Shown one piece after another: positions 16,627 through 26,500 of a DNA stretch of 64,000 nt. A program made the position numbers and the translations under genes. Below the pieces are notes generated by a model. It ran no database searches. It was given only the letters and a program-made list of their open reading frames with translations, and was not told the origin of the DNA. Each line of letters opens with the position of its first letter. Position 1 is the stretch's first letter. The DNA comes from Streptomyces sp. VRA16 Mangrove soil (GTDB lineage Bacteria > Actinomycetota > Actinomycetes > Streptomycetales > Streptomycetaceae), in NCBI RefSeq assembly GCF_017377775.1, contig NZ_JAFVLN010000015.1:1-64000 (forward strand). Reading direction: 5' to 3'.

Positions 16627-17217
16627 CTAGCGCAGCCGCGCCATCAACGCATGCTCCACCAGGGTGATCAGCGTCGACTTCGCGTCCGCGCGGTGTCGGG
16701 CGTCCGTGGTGATGATCGGGGTGTCGGGGCCGATCTGCAGCGCCTCGCGGACCTCGTCCGGGTTGTACGGCTGGTTGCCGTCGAAGCCGTTGAGGGCGAT
16801 GACGAACGGCAGGCCGGAGTTCTCGAAGTAGTCGACCGCGGGGAAGCAGTCGGCCAGCCGGCGGGTGTCGACGAGGACGACGGCGCCGATGGCGCCGCGG
16901 ACCAGGTCGTCCCACATGAACCAGAAGCGGTCCTGGCCCGGGGTGCCGAACAGGTACAGGATCAGGTCCTGGTCGAGCGTGATGCGGCCGAAGTCCATGG
17001 CGACCGTGGTGGTCGTCTTGTCCCCGGTGTGGGTCAGGTCGTCGATGCCCGCGCTCGCCGACGTCATGACGGCCTCGGTGCGCAGCGGATTGATCTCCGA
17101 CACGGCGCCCACGAAGGTCGTCTTGCCGACACCGAAACCGCCCGCCACCACGATCTTCGCGGACGTGGTGGAACGACTTGGAGTTGCCGGCCCTCCGCTA
17201 GAGCTTGCGAAGTCCAC
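16627..17217 (-). CDS. cvnD: Conservon small GTPase CvnD (copy 1)
   Basis: A 196-residue MglA/Ras-like GTPase, the last gene of a conservon. The P-loop is GGFGVGKTT (residues 26-34), switch II is FGTPGQDRF, and LNGFDG stands in the place of the NKxD base-recognition motif. It should associate at the membrane with the other conservon proteins in a GPCR-like signalling complex. The start overlaps cvnC by 20 bp. Apart from about 15 N-terminal residues and a handful of substitutions, it is identical to the second copy at 21954-22544. Confidence 0.93.
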   Translation of the reverse strand: MDFASSSGGPATPSRSTTSAKIVVAGGFGVGKTTFVGAVSEINPLRTEAVMTSASAGIDDLTHTGDKTTTTVAMDFGRITLDQDLILYLFGTPGQDRFWFMWDDLVRGAIGAVVLVDTRRLADCFPAVDYFENSGLPFVIALNGFDGNQPYNPDEVREALQIGPDTPIITTDARHRADAKSTLITLVEHALMARLR

Positions 17218-17779
17218 TGAGCACCCTTTCGAGCAAAGTCACGTCTGGCTGGCCGCCGGCGCTCTCGTCGCCGCCGGGCTGATGGATGGCGACCAGGCCC
17301 GCCTCCGCGAGGTCGGCGACGAGAATCCTGGCCACACCGAGAGGGATCGAGAGGAGAGCCGAGATCTCGGCCACCGACTTGATCTCCCGGCACAGGTTGC
17401 AGATCCGCTGGTGCTCGGGCAGTTGGCCCTGCAACTGGTGCGGCTGCGCGGTGGTGTGCACCAGCGCCTCGATGGCGAGCTGGTAGCGGGGCCTGGTACG
17501 GCCGCCCGTCATGGCGTACGGACGCACCAGGGGGTTGTTCTTCGCAGCAGGCGCGGGATTCGCGTCGGGGCGCGGCTGGGGCTGCACAGGCTGGATGCGC
17601 GGCGCGGGCGGCTGGTCGTAAGGACCGGGCTGCCGCGCGTGGCTCGCCGACGAAGGGGCAGAGGGGAAGTTGTACCGGTTCTGCGAACCGTCTGCGCCCG
17701 TGCCGGCCTGGCCCTGGGCAGGGCCGTAGGGCGGCCAGTGGGCTGACGAACCGCTCGGGGGTGTTGCTGAACCAGACAC
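17198..17779 (-). CDS. cvnC: Conservon DUF742 protein CvnC (copy 1)
   Basis: A 193-residue DUF742 protein with a winged-helix-like C-terminal domain. The first 75 or so residues are Pro/Gln/Ala-rich and probably disordered. The conserved domain begins NPLVRPYAMTGGRTRPRYQLAIEALV and includes a Cys-x2-Cys (RICNLCRE) and the HTH-like KSVAEISALLSIPLGVARILVADLAEAGLV. GTG 17779 has a strong GGAGGAGG upstream. The proline-rich extension is the main difference from copy 2 (136 residues). Confidence 0.92.
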   Translation of the reverse strand: MSGSATPPSGSSAHWPPYGPAQGQAGTGADGSQNRYNFPSAPSSASHARQPGPYDQPPAPRIQPVQPQPRPDANPAPAAKNNPLVRPYAMTGGRTRPRYQLAIEALVHTTAQPHQLQGQLPEHQRICNLCREIKSVAEISALLSIPLGVARILVADLAEAGLVAIHQPGGDESAGGQPDVTLLERVLSGLRKL

Positions 17780-17873
17780 GTACTTCCTCCTCCGACTGCG
17801 CTGGGCACCATCACTGTGGAGCCGCGTCCCGAAACCTTACGGCCACGAGGCGCGAAAACGCACCGCCTGTCTG

Positions 17874-18296
17874 CTAGTTGAGAAGGCTCCCCTGGAGCTC
17901 CGCGCGCAGGTCGGGCGTGAGAACCGTGCCCGCGCGGTCGACAAGAAGGGCCATTTCGTACCCGACGAGGCCGATGTCCGCCTCCGGGTGTGCAAGGACG
18001 GCGAGCGAAGAACCATCGGAAATGGACATGATGAAGAGGAATCCCCGCTCCATCTCCACAACTGTCTGGTTCACCGCGCCACCCTCGAAGATGCGGGACG
18101 CGCCCGCCGTCAACGAGGTCAGACCCGAAGCGACGGCCGCCAACTGATCGGCGCGGTCGCGGGGGAACCCTTCGGACATCGCCAGAAGGAGTCCGTCGGC
18201 GGAGACCACCACCGTGTGGGACACCCCGGGGGTGTTGTCCACGAAGTTGGTGATCAACCAGTTCAGGTTCTGTGCCGCCTGGCTCATCGGGCTCAC
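17874..18296 (-). CDS. cvnB: Conservon roadblock/LC7 protein CvnB (copy 1)
   Basis: A 140-residue roadblock/LC7 (MglB-like) protein that likely acts on or scaffolds the CvnD GTPase. The core reads LNWLITNFVDNTPGVSHTVVVSADGLLLA, continuing ...DRADQLAAVASGLTSLTAGAS. The start is taken as GTG 18296, 7 nt after AGGAG and just past the cvnA stop (TAGTGTG). The internal ATG at 18287 is 16 nt from that site. It differs from copy 2 at only about half a dozen positions. Confidence 0.92.
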   Translation of the reverse strand: MSPMSQAAQNLNWLITNFVDNTPGVSHTVVVSADGLLLAMSEGFPRDRADQLAAVASGLTSLTAGASRIFEGGAVNQTVVEMERGFLFIMSISDGSSLAVLAHPEADIGLVGYEMALLVDRAGTVLTPDLRAELQGSLLN

Positions 18297-18297
18297 A

Positions 18298-21200
18298 CTA
18301 ACGCTCCTGGTTGTAGGTGCTGTCAGGACCACTCTGCTGATTCCAAGTGGCCTGGCCGTTCGTATCACTGTTGCCTTCACTGCGACCCCGCTGCACACCG
18401 CGGCGCAGGTTGCTCAGCCTGCCCCGCACGTCCTCGGGGGCGCGGGAGACCTGGGGACCGCCCTGCGGCGTCGCCTCCGCCGTGCCCTCGACCAGGTTGG
18501 CCCTGGGCACCCGGCGCGGAAGACCGGAGGAGGTGACCCCGCCCGCCTTGGGACGCTTCAGCGCCTCGGCGCGCTCCCAGCGCTCGTCGTTCGACGAACG
18601 CCAGGTGTCACTGTCGTCGCCACCGGTGGCCGGTGCCGGGGTTTCCTCGCGCTGGGAGGCGCTGGATCCGCGGCGCGGAAGACCGGCGTCGGTCATTTCG
18701 TGTGCGACAGAGGGGGAGGGGCCGGCCGAGGGCGCCGGAGTGTGCGGGTCGAAGCCTACGCTCTCCGGCTCCGCCGCGGCAGGGTTCTCCGTGGACTGCG
18801 CGGATTCCGCTTCAGGGGCGTACGAGACCTGGAAATCGTCCCGATAGGACTCCTGGGCCTGCCAGTCCGCCTGTCGCTGCGGCTCCTGGAAGGCGTTGAA
18901 CGTCTCCGCGGGCGCCTCCGCATAGCCGTTCTGCGGCGCGTACCCCGCCTCGTAGCCACCCGGCCCGCCGTCGCCGTACGCGGGCTGCGCGGGGGCGTAG
19001 CCGTCGTAGCCGGACTGCTGCTGATCGTCGTACGCGACCTGCTGCGGGTCGTCGTAACCGGCCTGCTGCTGATCGTCGTACGCGACCTGCTGCTGCTGGT
19101 CGTAGCCGAACTGCTGTCCCTCGTAGGTGGGCTGCTCCGGGTAGACGGGCCGCTGCTGGTCCTGCTGCTGGGGCGGGACCGGCGCCTGGGGCGCGCCCTG
19201 CTGCTGCGGCGCCACCTCGTCGCGGAAGAGCGGGCGGTCGTCCTGCGCCTGGGCCTGGGCCTCCAGGGCCGCACGGCGCTCCTCACGCATGAGGGAGCGG
19301 CCGACCGGGTCCAACTCGCGGGCGTCGTCCGGGACTTCGTAACGGCTGTCGTCGAAGCCGAGCTCGGCGGCCGTGCGCAGCGGGGCCTTCTCGAAGGCCT
19401 GCTGCGTCGGGATCATCGTCGAGACGGTGAACTCGGAGAGTTCGGCGTCGGCGGTCTGCTGGTGCTCGCCACCGCCACCGTGCGTGATCACGTCCGGGAG
19501 CATGACCAGCGAGGTCGTGCCCGCCTGCTCGCCCGAGGGGCGCAGCTGGACGCGGATGCCGTGCCGGTCGGAGAGGCGGCCGACCACGAACAGGCCCATG
19601 CGCTGGGAGATCGCGGCGTCCACGGTCGGCGGGTTGGCCAGCTTGTGGTTGATGTCCGCGAAGTCCTCGGCGGTGAGGCCGATGCCCTTGTCGTGGATCT
19701 CGATCATGACGCGGCCGTCGGGGAGACGGGTCGCGGTGACGCGGACCTTGGTCTGCGGCGAGGAGAACGTGGTCGCGTTCTCCAGGAGCTCGGCGAGCAG
19801 GTGCACGAGGTCGGTGACCGCGCGGCCGTGGATCTCGGCCTCGGGGACGCCGGCCAGCTCGATGCGCTCGTACTGCTCCACCTCGGAGGTGGCGGCCCGC
19901 AACACGTCGACCAGCGGGACCGGCTGGTCCCAGCGGCGGCCCGGCTCCTCGCCGGCGAGGACCAGGAGGTTCTCGCCGTTGCGGCGCATACGGGTCGCGA
20001 GGTGGTCCAGGCGGAAGAGGTTCTCCAGCTGGTCCGGGTCGGCCTCGTTGTTCTCCAGGTCGGTGATGAGGGTCAGCTGGCCCTCGATCAGCGACTGGTT
20101 ACGGCGCGACAGGTTGGTGAAGATCGCGTTGATGTTGCCCCGCAGGAGCGCCTGCTCGGCGGCGAGCCGTACCGCTTCCCGGTGCACCTGGTCGAACGCG
20201 CGGGCGACCTCGCCGATCTCGTCGGTCGTGGTGATCGGGATCGGCTGGACGCGGGTGTCCACCCGGCCCGGCTCGGTGCGCGAGAGCTGGTCGACCAGCA
20301 TCGGCAGCCGCTGCTCGGCCACGTCGAAGGCGGCGGAGCGCAGCCGGCGCATCGAGCGGGACATCTGGCGGGCCATCATCCCCGCGATGATGAACGCGGC
20401 GAGGACGGCGATGACCGTGGCGGCACCGGTGACGTAGGCGTCGCGCTGGGCGTTGTCGGCGGTGTCGGAGGCCTCGTTCACGGCCCGGTCGATCAGACCG
20501 TTCTCGACCTCGGTGTAGCCCTCGAACTTGCTCGTGGTGACCGCGCTCCAGGTGAGCGGGGTGACACCGCTCTTGGCGAGCTCCTGCGGGCTCTGCCCGG
20601 CGGAGATCTGCTCGACCATGCCCTGGTAGACGTCGCCGTCCTTGGACGGCAGCTTCAGCGGCAGCCTGACGCCCTTCGCGGCCTGCTTCTTGACCAGCGC
20701 GGCGTAGTCCTTGGTGCCCTGGTCGGCCCGGCCCTTGAGGACCTTCTTCAGGTTGGCCACGTCCGCGGGATCGGCGCCGGAGACGAACTCCTGGTTGGCG
20801 ATGCCCTCCAGGTACGCGTACGAGTTGAAGGAGACGATCTGGCTCTGGAGCGTCTCACCGGCGCTCGGGCGCACCAGCAGGTGCATGCCGATGGAACGGT
20901 TGAGCGACTCGGCGGCCTTGGAGAGCTGGAGCGCGTAGACGGTGCGGCCGTACGCGGTGACGTCGCTGTTGCCCAGGTTCAGCTCGTTGGAGATCTCCAT
21001 GAGGTAGTGCTGGACGCCGACGTAACCCTCTTCGGTCTGCACCGGGTCCATGTCGCGGCTGTACGCCTTCTTGCGCAGCGCGGTCAGCTTGGGCTCGGCG
21101 GCCTCGATGAGCTTGAGGCGGCGCTGGAGCCCGGCGGTGTCGGGCGCGCCCTTGACCGTCTCGTGGAAATCGGCCTTGGCCCGGTCGGTCGCGGCGTACA

Positions 21201-21582
21201 GCTTCTGTACGGTCGCGGAGCTCCGGTCGCCCTCCAGGATCGGCTGCGCGGACAGGTCGCGCTCGTTGAGCAGCGCGAGGCTGTACGCGGCCGCGGACCG
21301 CACGATGAGTGCCGTCTTCTCCGCGTCCTTGGCCTCGTTCAGGGTGTCGATCGAGCTCTTCACCTGGAAGCCGCCCATGACGAGGGCGACGAGCACGGGT
21401 ATGAGCAGGATCGCGTTCAGCTTGGTGGGCACGCGCCAGTTGCGCGGCGACATCCGTCCACCGGACGGGGCCGGCGCCACGGTCTCGGCCACGGGTGCGG
21501 CCTGCGCCGCTGTGCGCGGCGGCGGGGTGAAGTTGCCCCGTGCCGCCGACGCGGGCTCGGGACCGTTCTTGCTTCGCCTCAC
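18298..21582 (-). CDS. cvnA: Conservon sensor kinase-like protein CvnA (copy 1)
   Basis: A membrane sensor with a histidine-kinase-like core, first gene of conservon 1. About 1094 residues from GTG 21582, which has AGAGG 11 nt upstream. Layout: a short cytoplasmic tail, TM1 (about 55-76, NAILLIPVLVALVMGG), an extracytoplasmic nitrate/nitrite-sensing-type domain (about 80-375), TM2 (about 380-402), HAMP, a dimerisation-like helix (LDHLATRMRRNGENLLVL), a HATPase (about 555-700; N-box ELLENATTF, G-box DKGIGL), then a disordered Gln/Tyr/Pro-rich tail with repeats such as AYDDQQQ. The ligand is unknown. Confidence 0.9.
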   Translation of the reverse strand: MRRSKNGPEPASAARGNFTPPPRTAAQAAPVAETVAPAPSGGRMSPRNWRVPTKLNAILLIPVLVALVMGGFQVKSSIDTLNEAKDAEKTALIVRSAAAYSLALLNERDLSAQPILEGDRSSATVQKLYAATDRAKADFHETVKGAPDTAGLQRRLKLIEAAEPKLTALRKKAYSRDMDPVQTEEGYVGVQHYLMEISNELNLGNSDVTAYGRTVYALQLSKAAESLNRSIGMHLLVRPSAGETLQSQIVSFNSYAYLEGIANQEFVSGADPADVANLKKVLKGRADQGTKDYAALVKKQAAKGVRLPLKLPSKDGDVYQGMVEQISAGQSPQELAKSGVTPLTWSAVTTSKFEGYTEVENGLIDRAVNEASDTADNAQRDAYVTGAATVIAVLAAFIIAGMMARQMSRSMRRLRSAAFDVAEQRLPMLVDQLSRTEPGRVDTRVQPIPITTTDEIGEVARAFDQVHREAVRLAAEQALLRGNINAIFTNLSRRNQSLIEGQLTLITDLENNEADPDQLENLFRLDHLATRMRRNGENLLVLAGEEPGRRWDQPVPLVDVLRAATSEVEQYERIELAGVPEAEIHGRAVTDLVHLLAELLENATTFSSPQTKVRVTATRLPDGRVMIEIHDKGIGLTAEDFADINHKLANPPTVDAAISQRMGLFVVGRLSDRHGIRVQLRPSGEQAGTTSLVMLPDVITHGGGGEHQQTADAELSEFTVSTMIPTQQAFEKAPLRTAAELGFDDSRYEVPDDARELDPVGRSLMREERRAALEAQAQAQDDRPLFRDEVAPQQQGAPQAPVPPQQQDQQRPVYPEQPTYEGQQFGYDQQQQVAYDDQQQAGYDDPQQVAYDDQQQSGYDGYAPAQPAYGDGGPGGYEAGYAPQNGYAEAPAETFNAFQEPQRQADWQAQESYRDDFQVSYAPEAESAQSTENPAAAEPESVGFDPHTPAPSAGPSPSVAHEMTDAGLPRRGSSASQREETPAPATGGDDSDTWRSSNDERWERAEALKRPKAGGVTSSGLPRRVPRANLVEGTAEATPQGGPQVSRAPEDVRGRLSNLRRGVQRGRSEGNSDTNGQATWNQQSGPDSTYNQER

Positions 21583-21752
21583 TCGACCAACAACCTCTCG
21601 GCGTCGGCACCTACGTTGTGCCGCTGATGTCTCCAGGCCCGTTCTTACTGGGCAGTTCAGCGCATTCCAGCACGTCAGGAGGCGCACTTCCAAACAGTCG
21701 GAAGCGGAAGCTCCACGTGATCCATGCCCTAGATAAAACGGTCATAAAGAGC

Positions 21753-21776
21753 GAGCCCCGCCAAAAGGCGGGGCTC
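21753..21776 (-). terminator. Terminator-like hairpin after conservon 2
   Basis: Perfect 10-bp arms GAGCCCCGCC / GGCGGGGCTC with an AAAA loop. Read on the minus strand it is followed by GCTCTTTATGACCGTTTTATC. It lies about 180 bp beyond the cvnD2 stop and 170 bp upstream of cvnA1, so it would insulate the two conservons from each other. Confidence 0.7.
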
Positions 21777-21953
21777 TTGTGAGCACAGTGGAACCGGGTG
21801 TGCGCGACCTGTGTCGGGCTCCCCGGAATTCTCTGTCGAAACGTTATGAACACAGTGGCCCCGCGTGTCAAAGGCCACAGGGACCGCTGAGGGACCTACG
21901 ACAACTGCCGTATGGTTCCAGCCACTTGATGAGCGGCTTCCGGCCGCTTCTGT

Positions 21954-22544
21954 CTACTTCAGACGGGCCATCAACGCGTGTTCGACCAGCGTGATCAGGG
22001 CACTCTTTGCATCCGCACGGTGTCGGGCGTCCGTGGTGATGATCGGGGTGTCGGGGCCGATCTGCAGCGCCTCGCGGACCTCGTCGGGCGTGTAGGGCTG
22101 GTGCCCGTCGAAGCCGTTGAGGGCGATGACGAACGGCAGGCCCGAGTTCTCGAAGTAGTCCACGGCCGGGAAGCAGTCGGCCAGCCGGCGGGTGTCGACG
22201 AGGACGACCGCGCCGATGGCGCCGCGGACCAGGTCGTCCCACATGAACCAGAAGCGGTCCTGGCCCGGGGTGCCGAACAGGTACAGGATCAGGTCCTGGT
22301 CGAGCGTGATGCGGCCGAAGTCCATGGCGACCGTGGTGGTCGTCTTGCCGCCGGTGTGCGTCAGGTCGTCGATCCCGGCGCTCGCCGACGTCATGACGGC
22401 CTCGGTGCGCAGCGGGTTGATCTCGGAGACCGACCCCACGAACGTCGTCTTGCCGACGCCGAAGCCGCCCGCCACCACGATCTTCGCCGAGGTGGTGGGG
22501 CGGGGGTCGGCGCCGAGCGCGCCGTCAGAGCTTGCGAAGTCCAC
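21954..22544 (-). CDS. cvnD: Conservon small GTPase CvnD (copy 2)
   Basis: 196-residue GTPase with the same G-motifs as copy 1 (GGFGVGKTT, FGTPGQDRF, LNGFDG). Differences outside the N-terminus are few, for example GSVSE for GAVSE, HTGGKT for HTGDKT, HQPYTPDE for NQPYNPDE, KSA for KST and a final Lys for Arg. The nucleotide sequence is also very close, which implies recent duplication or gene conversion. It overlaps cvnC2 by 20 bp, exactly as in copy 1. Confidence 0.93.
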   Translation of the reverse strand: MDFASSDGALGADPRPTTSAKIVVAGGFGVGKTTFVGSVSEINPLRTEAVMTSASAGIDDLTHTGGKTTTTVAMDFGRITLDQDLILYLFGTPGQDRFWFMWDDLVRGAIGAVVLVDTRRLADCFPAVDYFENSGLPFVIALNGFDGHQPYTPDEVREALQIGPDTPIITTDARHRADAKSALITLVEHALMARLK

Positions 22545-22935
22545 TGAGCACCCTTTCGAGCAGAGTCACGTCCGGCGCGCCGCCGTTGGCCTCGTCGCCG
22601 CCCGGCTGGTGGATGGCGACGAGCCCGGCCTCCGCGAGGTCCGCGACGAGGATCCGGGCGACACCGAGCGGCATCGAAAGGAGAGCCGACACCTCGGCCA
22701 CCGACTTGACCTCACGGCACAGGTGGCAGATGCGCTGGTGCTCGGGGAGCAGGGTCATCAGCTGCGACGGGTCGGCGGTCGTGGAGACGAGCGCCTCGAT
22801 GGCGAGCTGGTAGCGCGGCCTGGTCCGGCCGCCGGTCATCGCGTAGGGGCGGACCAGCGGCTGGTCGCCCTCATGACCGTAGTCGGCATGTGCGGCACTG
22901 CCGTACGGATCGTGAGGAGCGGTGGGCGGGGTCAT
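22525..22935 (-). CDS. cvnC: Conservon DUF742 protein CvnC (copy 2)
   Basis: 136-residue DUF742 protein. A short N-terminus (MTPPTAPHDPYGSAAHADYG) precedes the conserved domain QPLVRPYAMTGGRTRPRYQLAIEALV, with RICHLCREVKS and the HTH-like VAEVSALLSMPLGVARILV. ATG 22935 is preceded by GGAGG. A 203-bp gap separates it from cvnB2, larger than the 94 bp in conservon 1; no gene is seen in that gap. Confidence 0.92.
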   Translation of the reverse strand: MTPPTAPHDPYGSAAHADYGHEGDQPLVRPYAMTGGRTRPRYQLAIEALVSTTADPSQLMTLLPEHQRICHLCREVKSVAEVSALLSMPLGVARILVADLAEAGLVAIHQPGGDEANGGAPDVTLLERVLSGLRKL

Positions 22936-23138
22936 GGATCCTCCGGGCGGGACGGCGGGGTCGGGGCCTGCCGTCTGAGGGTGGGCCGGTGGGGGAGTTG
23001 TGACGGCCGGACGGTGATGGGAAGCAGATGGGGCGGGGATTGTGTGACTGCTGTGGTTCCAGGGGCTGTTGGTGCGTAAGACTGTGGGGGTGGCCGGGGT
23101 TACCGGCCGTCACATGGTCCGCGCTCCGCGAACTCCCG

Positions 23139-23561
23139 TCAGTGGAGCAGGCTGCCCTGCAGCTCTGCGCGGAGGTCCGGGGTGAGCACGGCGCCGGCAC
23201 GGTCGACGAGCAGCGCCATCTCGTACCCGACGAGGCCGATGTCGCACTCGGGGTGCGCGAGCACGGCGAGCGAAGAGCCGTCCGAGACGGACATCAGGAA
23301 GAGAAAGCCGCGCTCCATCTCCACGACCGTCTGATTCACCGGCCCGCCCTCGAAGATTCTCGACGCGCCGGCCGTCAGCGACGTCAGCCCCGAGGCCACC
23401 GCCGCCAGTTGGTCCGCGCGGTCGCGCGGGAACCCTTCCGACATCGCGAGCAGCAGGCCGTCCGCGGACACCACGACCGTGTGGGAGACCCCCGGTGTGT
23501 TGTCCACGAAGTTGGTGATCAACCAGTTCAGGTTCTGTGCCGCCTGGCTCATCTGGCTCAA
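23139..23561 (-). CDS. cvnB: Conservon roadblock/LC7 protein CvnB (copy 2)
   Basis: 140-residue roadblock/LC7 protein, near-identical to copy 1 (changes such as GGPVNQ for GGAVNQ, FLFLMSV for FLFIMSI, ECDIG for EADIG). The start is taken as TTG 23561, 6 nt after AGGAG and abutting the cvnA2 stop (TAGTTG). This mirrors the GTG of copy 1 and gives the same length. ATG 23552 is an alternative with poorer spacing. Confidence 0.9.
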   Translation of the reverse strand: MSQMSQAAQNLNWLITNFVDNTPGVSHTVVVSADGLLLAMSEGFPRDRADQLAAVASGLTSLTAGASRIFEGGPVNQTVVEMERGFLFLMSVSDGSSLAVLAHPECDIGLVGYEMALLVDRAGAVLTPDLRAELQGSLLH

Positions 23562-26500
23562 CTAACGCTCCTGCTGGTGAGTGGGGCGGGGGTAGCTGCC
23601 GGTGTTTCCGGTACCACCGGCCTGCCGACCCTGCTGAATGCCCCGACGGAGATTGGTCAGCCGCCCGCGCACGTCGTCCGGCGCGCGCGAGACCTGGGGA
23701 CCGGCCTGGTGCTGCTGTTCCTGGGCCGTGCCGGCCACGAGGTTCGCCCGCGGCACCCGGCGCGGCAGACCCGAGACGGTGACGCCGCCCGCGGCGGGCT
23801 TGCGCACCCGCTCGGCCTGACGCATCAGCTCGTCGTTGGGGGACTGACGCCAGTTCGCCGGGTCCTGGCTCGCGGTGGGCGCGGCCGGGGCGGCTTCCTG
23901 GGCCCGCGCCCGGGGGCGCTGCGGCATGGCGGGGGCCTGCGGCTGGGCCGGCGCGGCGGGCTGCTGGGCGCCGCGCTGCGGGAGCTGCTGCCCCTGCGAC
24001 TGCGGCGCCTGCGGCTGCTGCGGCTCCTGGCTCTGCTGCTGCCGGTCCTGCTGCTGACCGTGGAACCAGTTCGTCTCCAGGGTGTCGTACAGCGGCGTAC
24101 GACCGTCGCCCGGCTGGTCGGCCGGCGGCAGGTAACCCTGCTGTGCGGGCTGCGCCGGAATGCCCTGATCGAACTGGTTGCCCTGACCGAACTGGTTGGG
24201 CCGGCCGTTCTGGCCCTGACCGCCCGGAAGCGGCGCACCGAAGTCCTGGGTGCCGAAGTCGCCGCGCTGACGCGGGGCGGCCGGACGCTCGAACTGGCCG
24301 GTGGTCGCCGGGTCCTGCGGGCGCTCGAACTGACCCGTGGACGTGACCGGGTTCTGCGGGCGCTCGAACTGGCCGGTCGACGAGGACTGGTCCTGGCGGG
24401 CCGGAAGACCCGGCAGACCGTTGTCACGGAAGCCGCCGAAGTCCTGGCCGCCCGCGCTGAAGTCCTGGCCCTGGCCGCCGCCGAACGAGGCGCCGTTGGC
24501 CCCCGGCGCTCCGCCGTTCTGCGGTACACCGTGCGGTACGCCACCGTTCGGTACGCCGGCGTTCGGCAGGCCACCGTTGGGCGCACCACCGTTGGGCCCG
24601 CCACTGCTGGGCGCGCCGCCGAACACGTCCGAGCGGACGAACTGACCGGTGCCCTGGTCCTGATCCTGCGGCCGGCCCTGACCGAAGCCCTGGGCCTGGC
24701 CCTGACCGAAGCCCTGGGCCTGGCCCTGACCGAAGCCCTGGCCGGGCCGCTGCTGCTCGTCCCGGATCTGCGGGAACTGCGCCGTCGACTCGACGGAGTC
24801 CGTCTCCTCGTGACCGCGCGGGGCGTCGAGGTTCGGCTGCGCGTTCTCGTCGCTCCAGCTCGGCACGCGGGGCTGCGGGTTGCCACCCGGCAGCTCGGCG
24901 CGCGGGCCGCCGCGCGGCGGCAGCACCGGGCGTCCGCCCTGGCCCTGGATCTGGCGCTGGTCGCCGGGGGCGCTGTGGGTGCGCTGCTGCGGCGGGACCG
25001 GGCCCGGGGCGTTGAAGAGGCCGGTGGACTGCTGCGGGTCGTTCTGCTGGGCGCGCGCGGGCTGCGGGGCCTGCGGACGCTGCGGAGCGCCCATCGGGGG
25101 CTGGGCCTGGGGGCCGCCGTCCCGCGCGGGCAGCGCCGCACGCGGGCCGCTCTGACCGGCGCCGACCTGCGGCCGCGTCGCACCGGGCCCGGCACCGAGC
25201 CGGCCCGCGCCGCCACCGCCGCCGCCCGGACCACCCGGGCCGCCCTGGCCGCCCTGGCCGCCCGCGCCGACACCGCGACGCGCGGCGGCGACACCGGCCG
25301 CGGCCTGCGCGGCGGCGGGACCGCCGGAGCCGCCCGGAGCACCGGGCTTGCCGGGAAGCTTCTTCCCCTGGGCGACGTCCACGGGCAGCATGACGAGCGC
25401 CGTCGTACCGCCGGAGTCGGACGGACGCAGCTGGATGCGGATGCCGTGTCGCTGCGACAGGCGGCCGACCACGAACAGACCCATGCGCCGGGACACCGAG
25501 ACGTCCACGGTGGGCGGCGAGGCGAGCCGCTCGTTGATCGCCGCGAGGTCCTCGGGGGAGAGGCCGATGCCGGTGTCGTGGATCTCGATCAGCACCCGCC
25601 CGTCGGGCAGCGCGTGACCGGTGACCTTGACCTTGGTCTGCGGGGAGGAGAACGACGTCGCGTTCTCCAGCAGCTCGGCGAGCAGGTGCACGAGGTCGTT
25701 GACGACACGACCGGCGACGTCCGTGGCGGGCACGGCCGCCAGCTCGATGCGCTCGTACTGCTCCACCTCGGACGCGGCGGCACGCAGCACGTCGACGAGC
25801 GGCACGGGCCGCGTCCAGCGACGGCCGGGCTCTTCACCGGCGAGGACGAGCAGGTTCTCACCGTTACGGCGCATGCGCGTCGCGAGGTGGTCGAGCTTGA
25901 ACAGCGACGACAGCTGGTCCGGGTCGGCCTCGCGCGACTCCAGCTCGGAGATGAGCGACAGCTGACGCTGGATCAGACCCTGGGAGCGGCGCGAGAGGTT
26001 GGTGAACATCGCGTTGACGTTGCCCCGCAGCAGGGCCTGCTCGGCGGCGAGGCGGACCGCCTCGCGGTGCACGTCGTCGAAGGCCGCGGCCACCTGGCCG
26101 ATCTCGTCGCGCGAGTGCACACCGACGGACTCCACGGACGTGTCGACGTCCTGCGGGTCCGACTCGGAGAGCTCCTTGACCAGCTCGGGCAGCCGTTCCT
26201 GGGCGACCTTGGTCGCGGTGTCCTGCAGCCGGCGCAGCGAGCGGATCATGGACCGGGCCACGACGAAGGCGCCGACGAGCGAGACGCCGAGCACGAGCAG
26301 GATCAGCGCACCGTTGATGATGGCCTGCCGCTCGGAGGCGCTGCGCAGCTCACGGGCCTGCTGCTCCATCTCGTTGAGCAGCGTGGTCTCGATCGTGGTC
26401 ATCTGCGTGATGCGCTGGGTGTCCGCGTCGTACCAGTCCTTGTACGAGCGCTTGTCCTGCGTGCGGATGCCGTCGGTGCGCTTGAAGACGCGGTCCGCGT

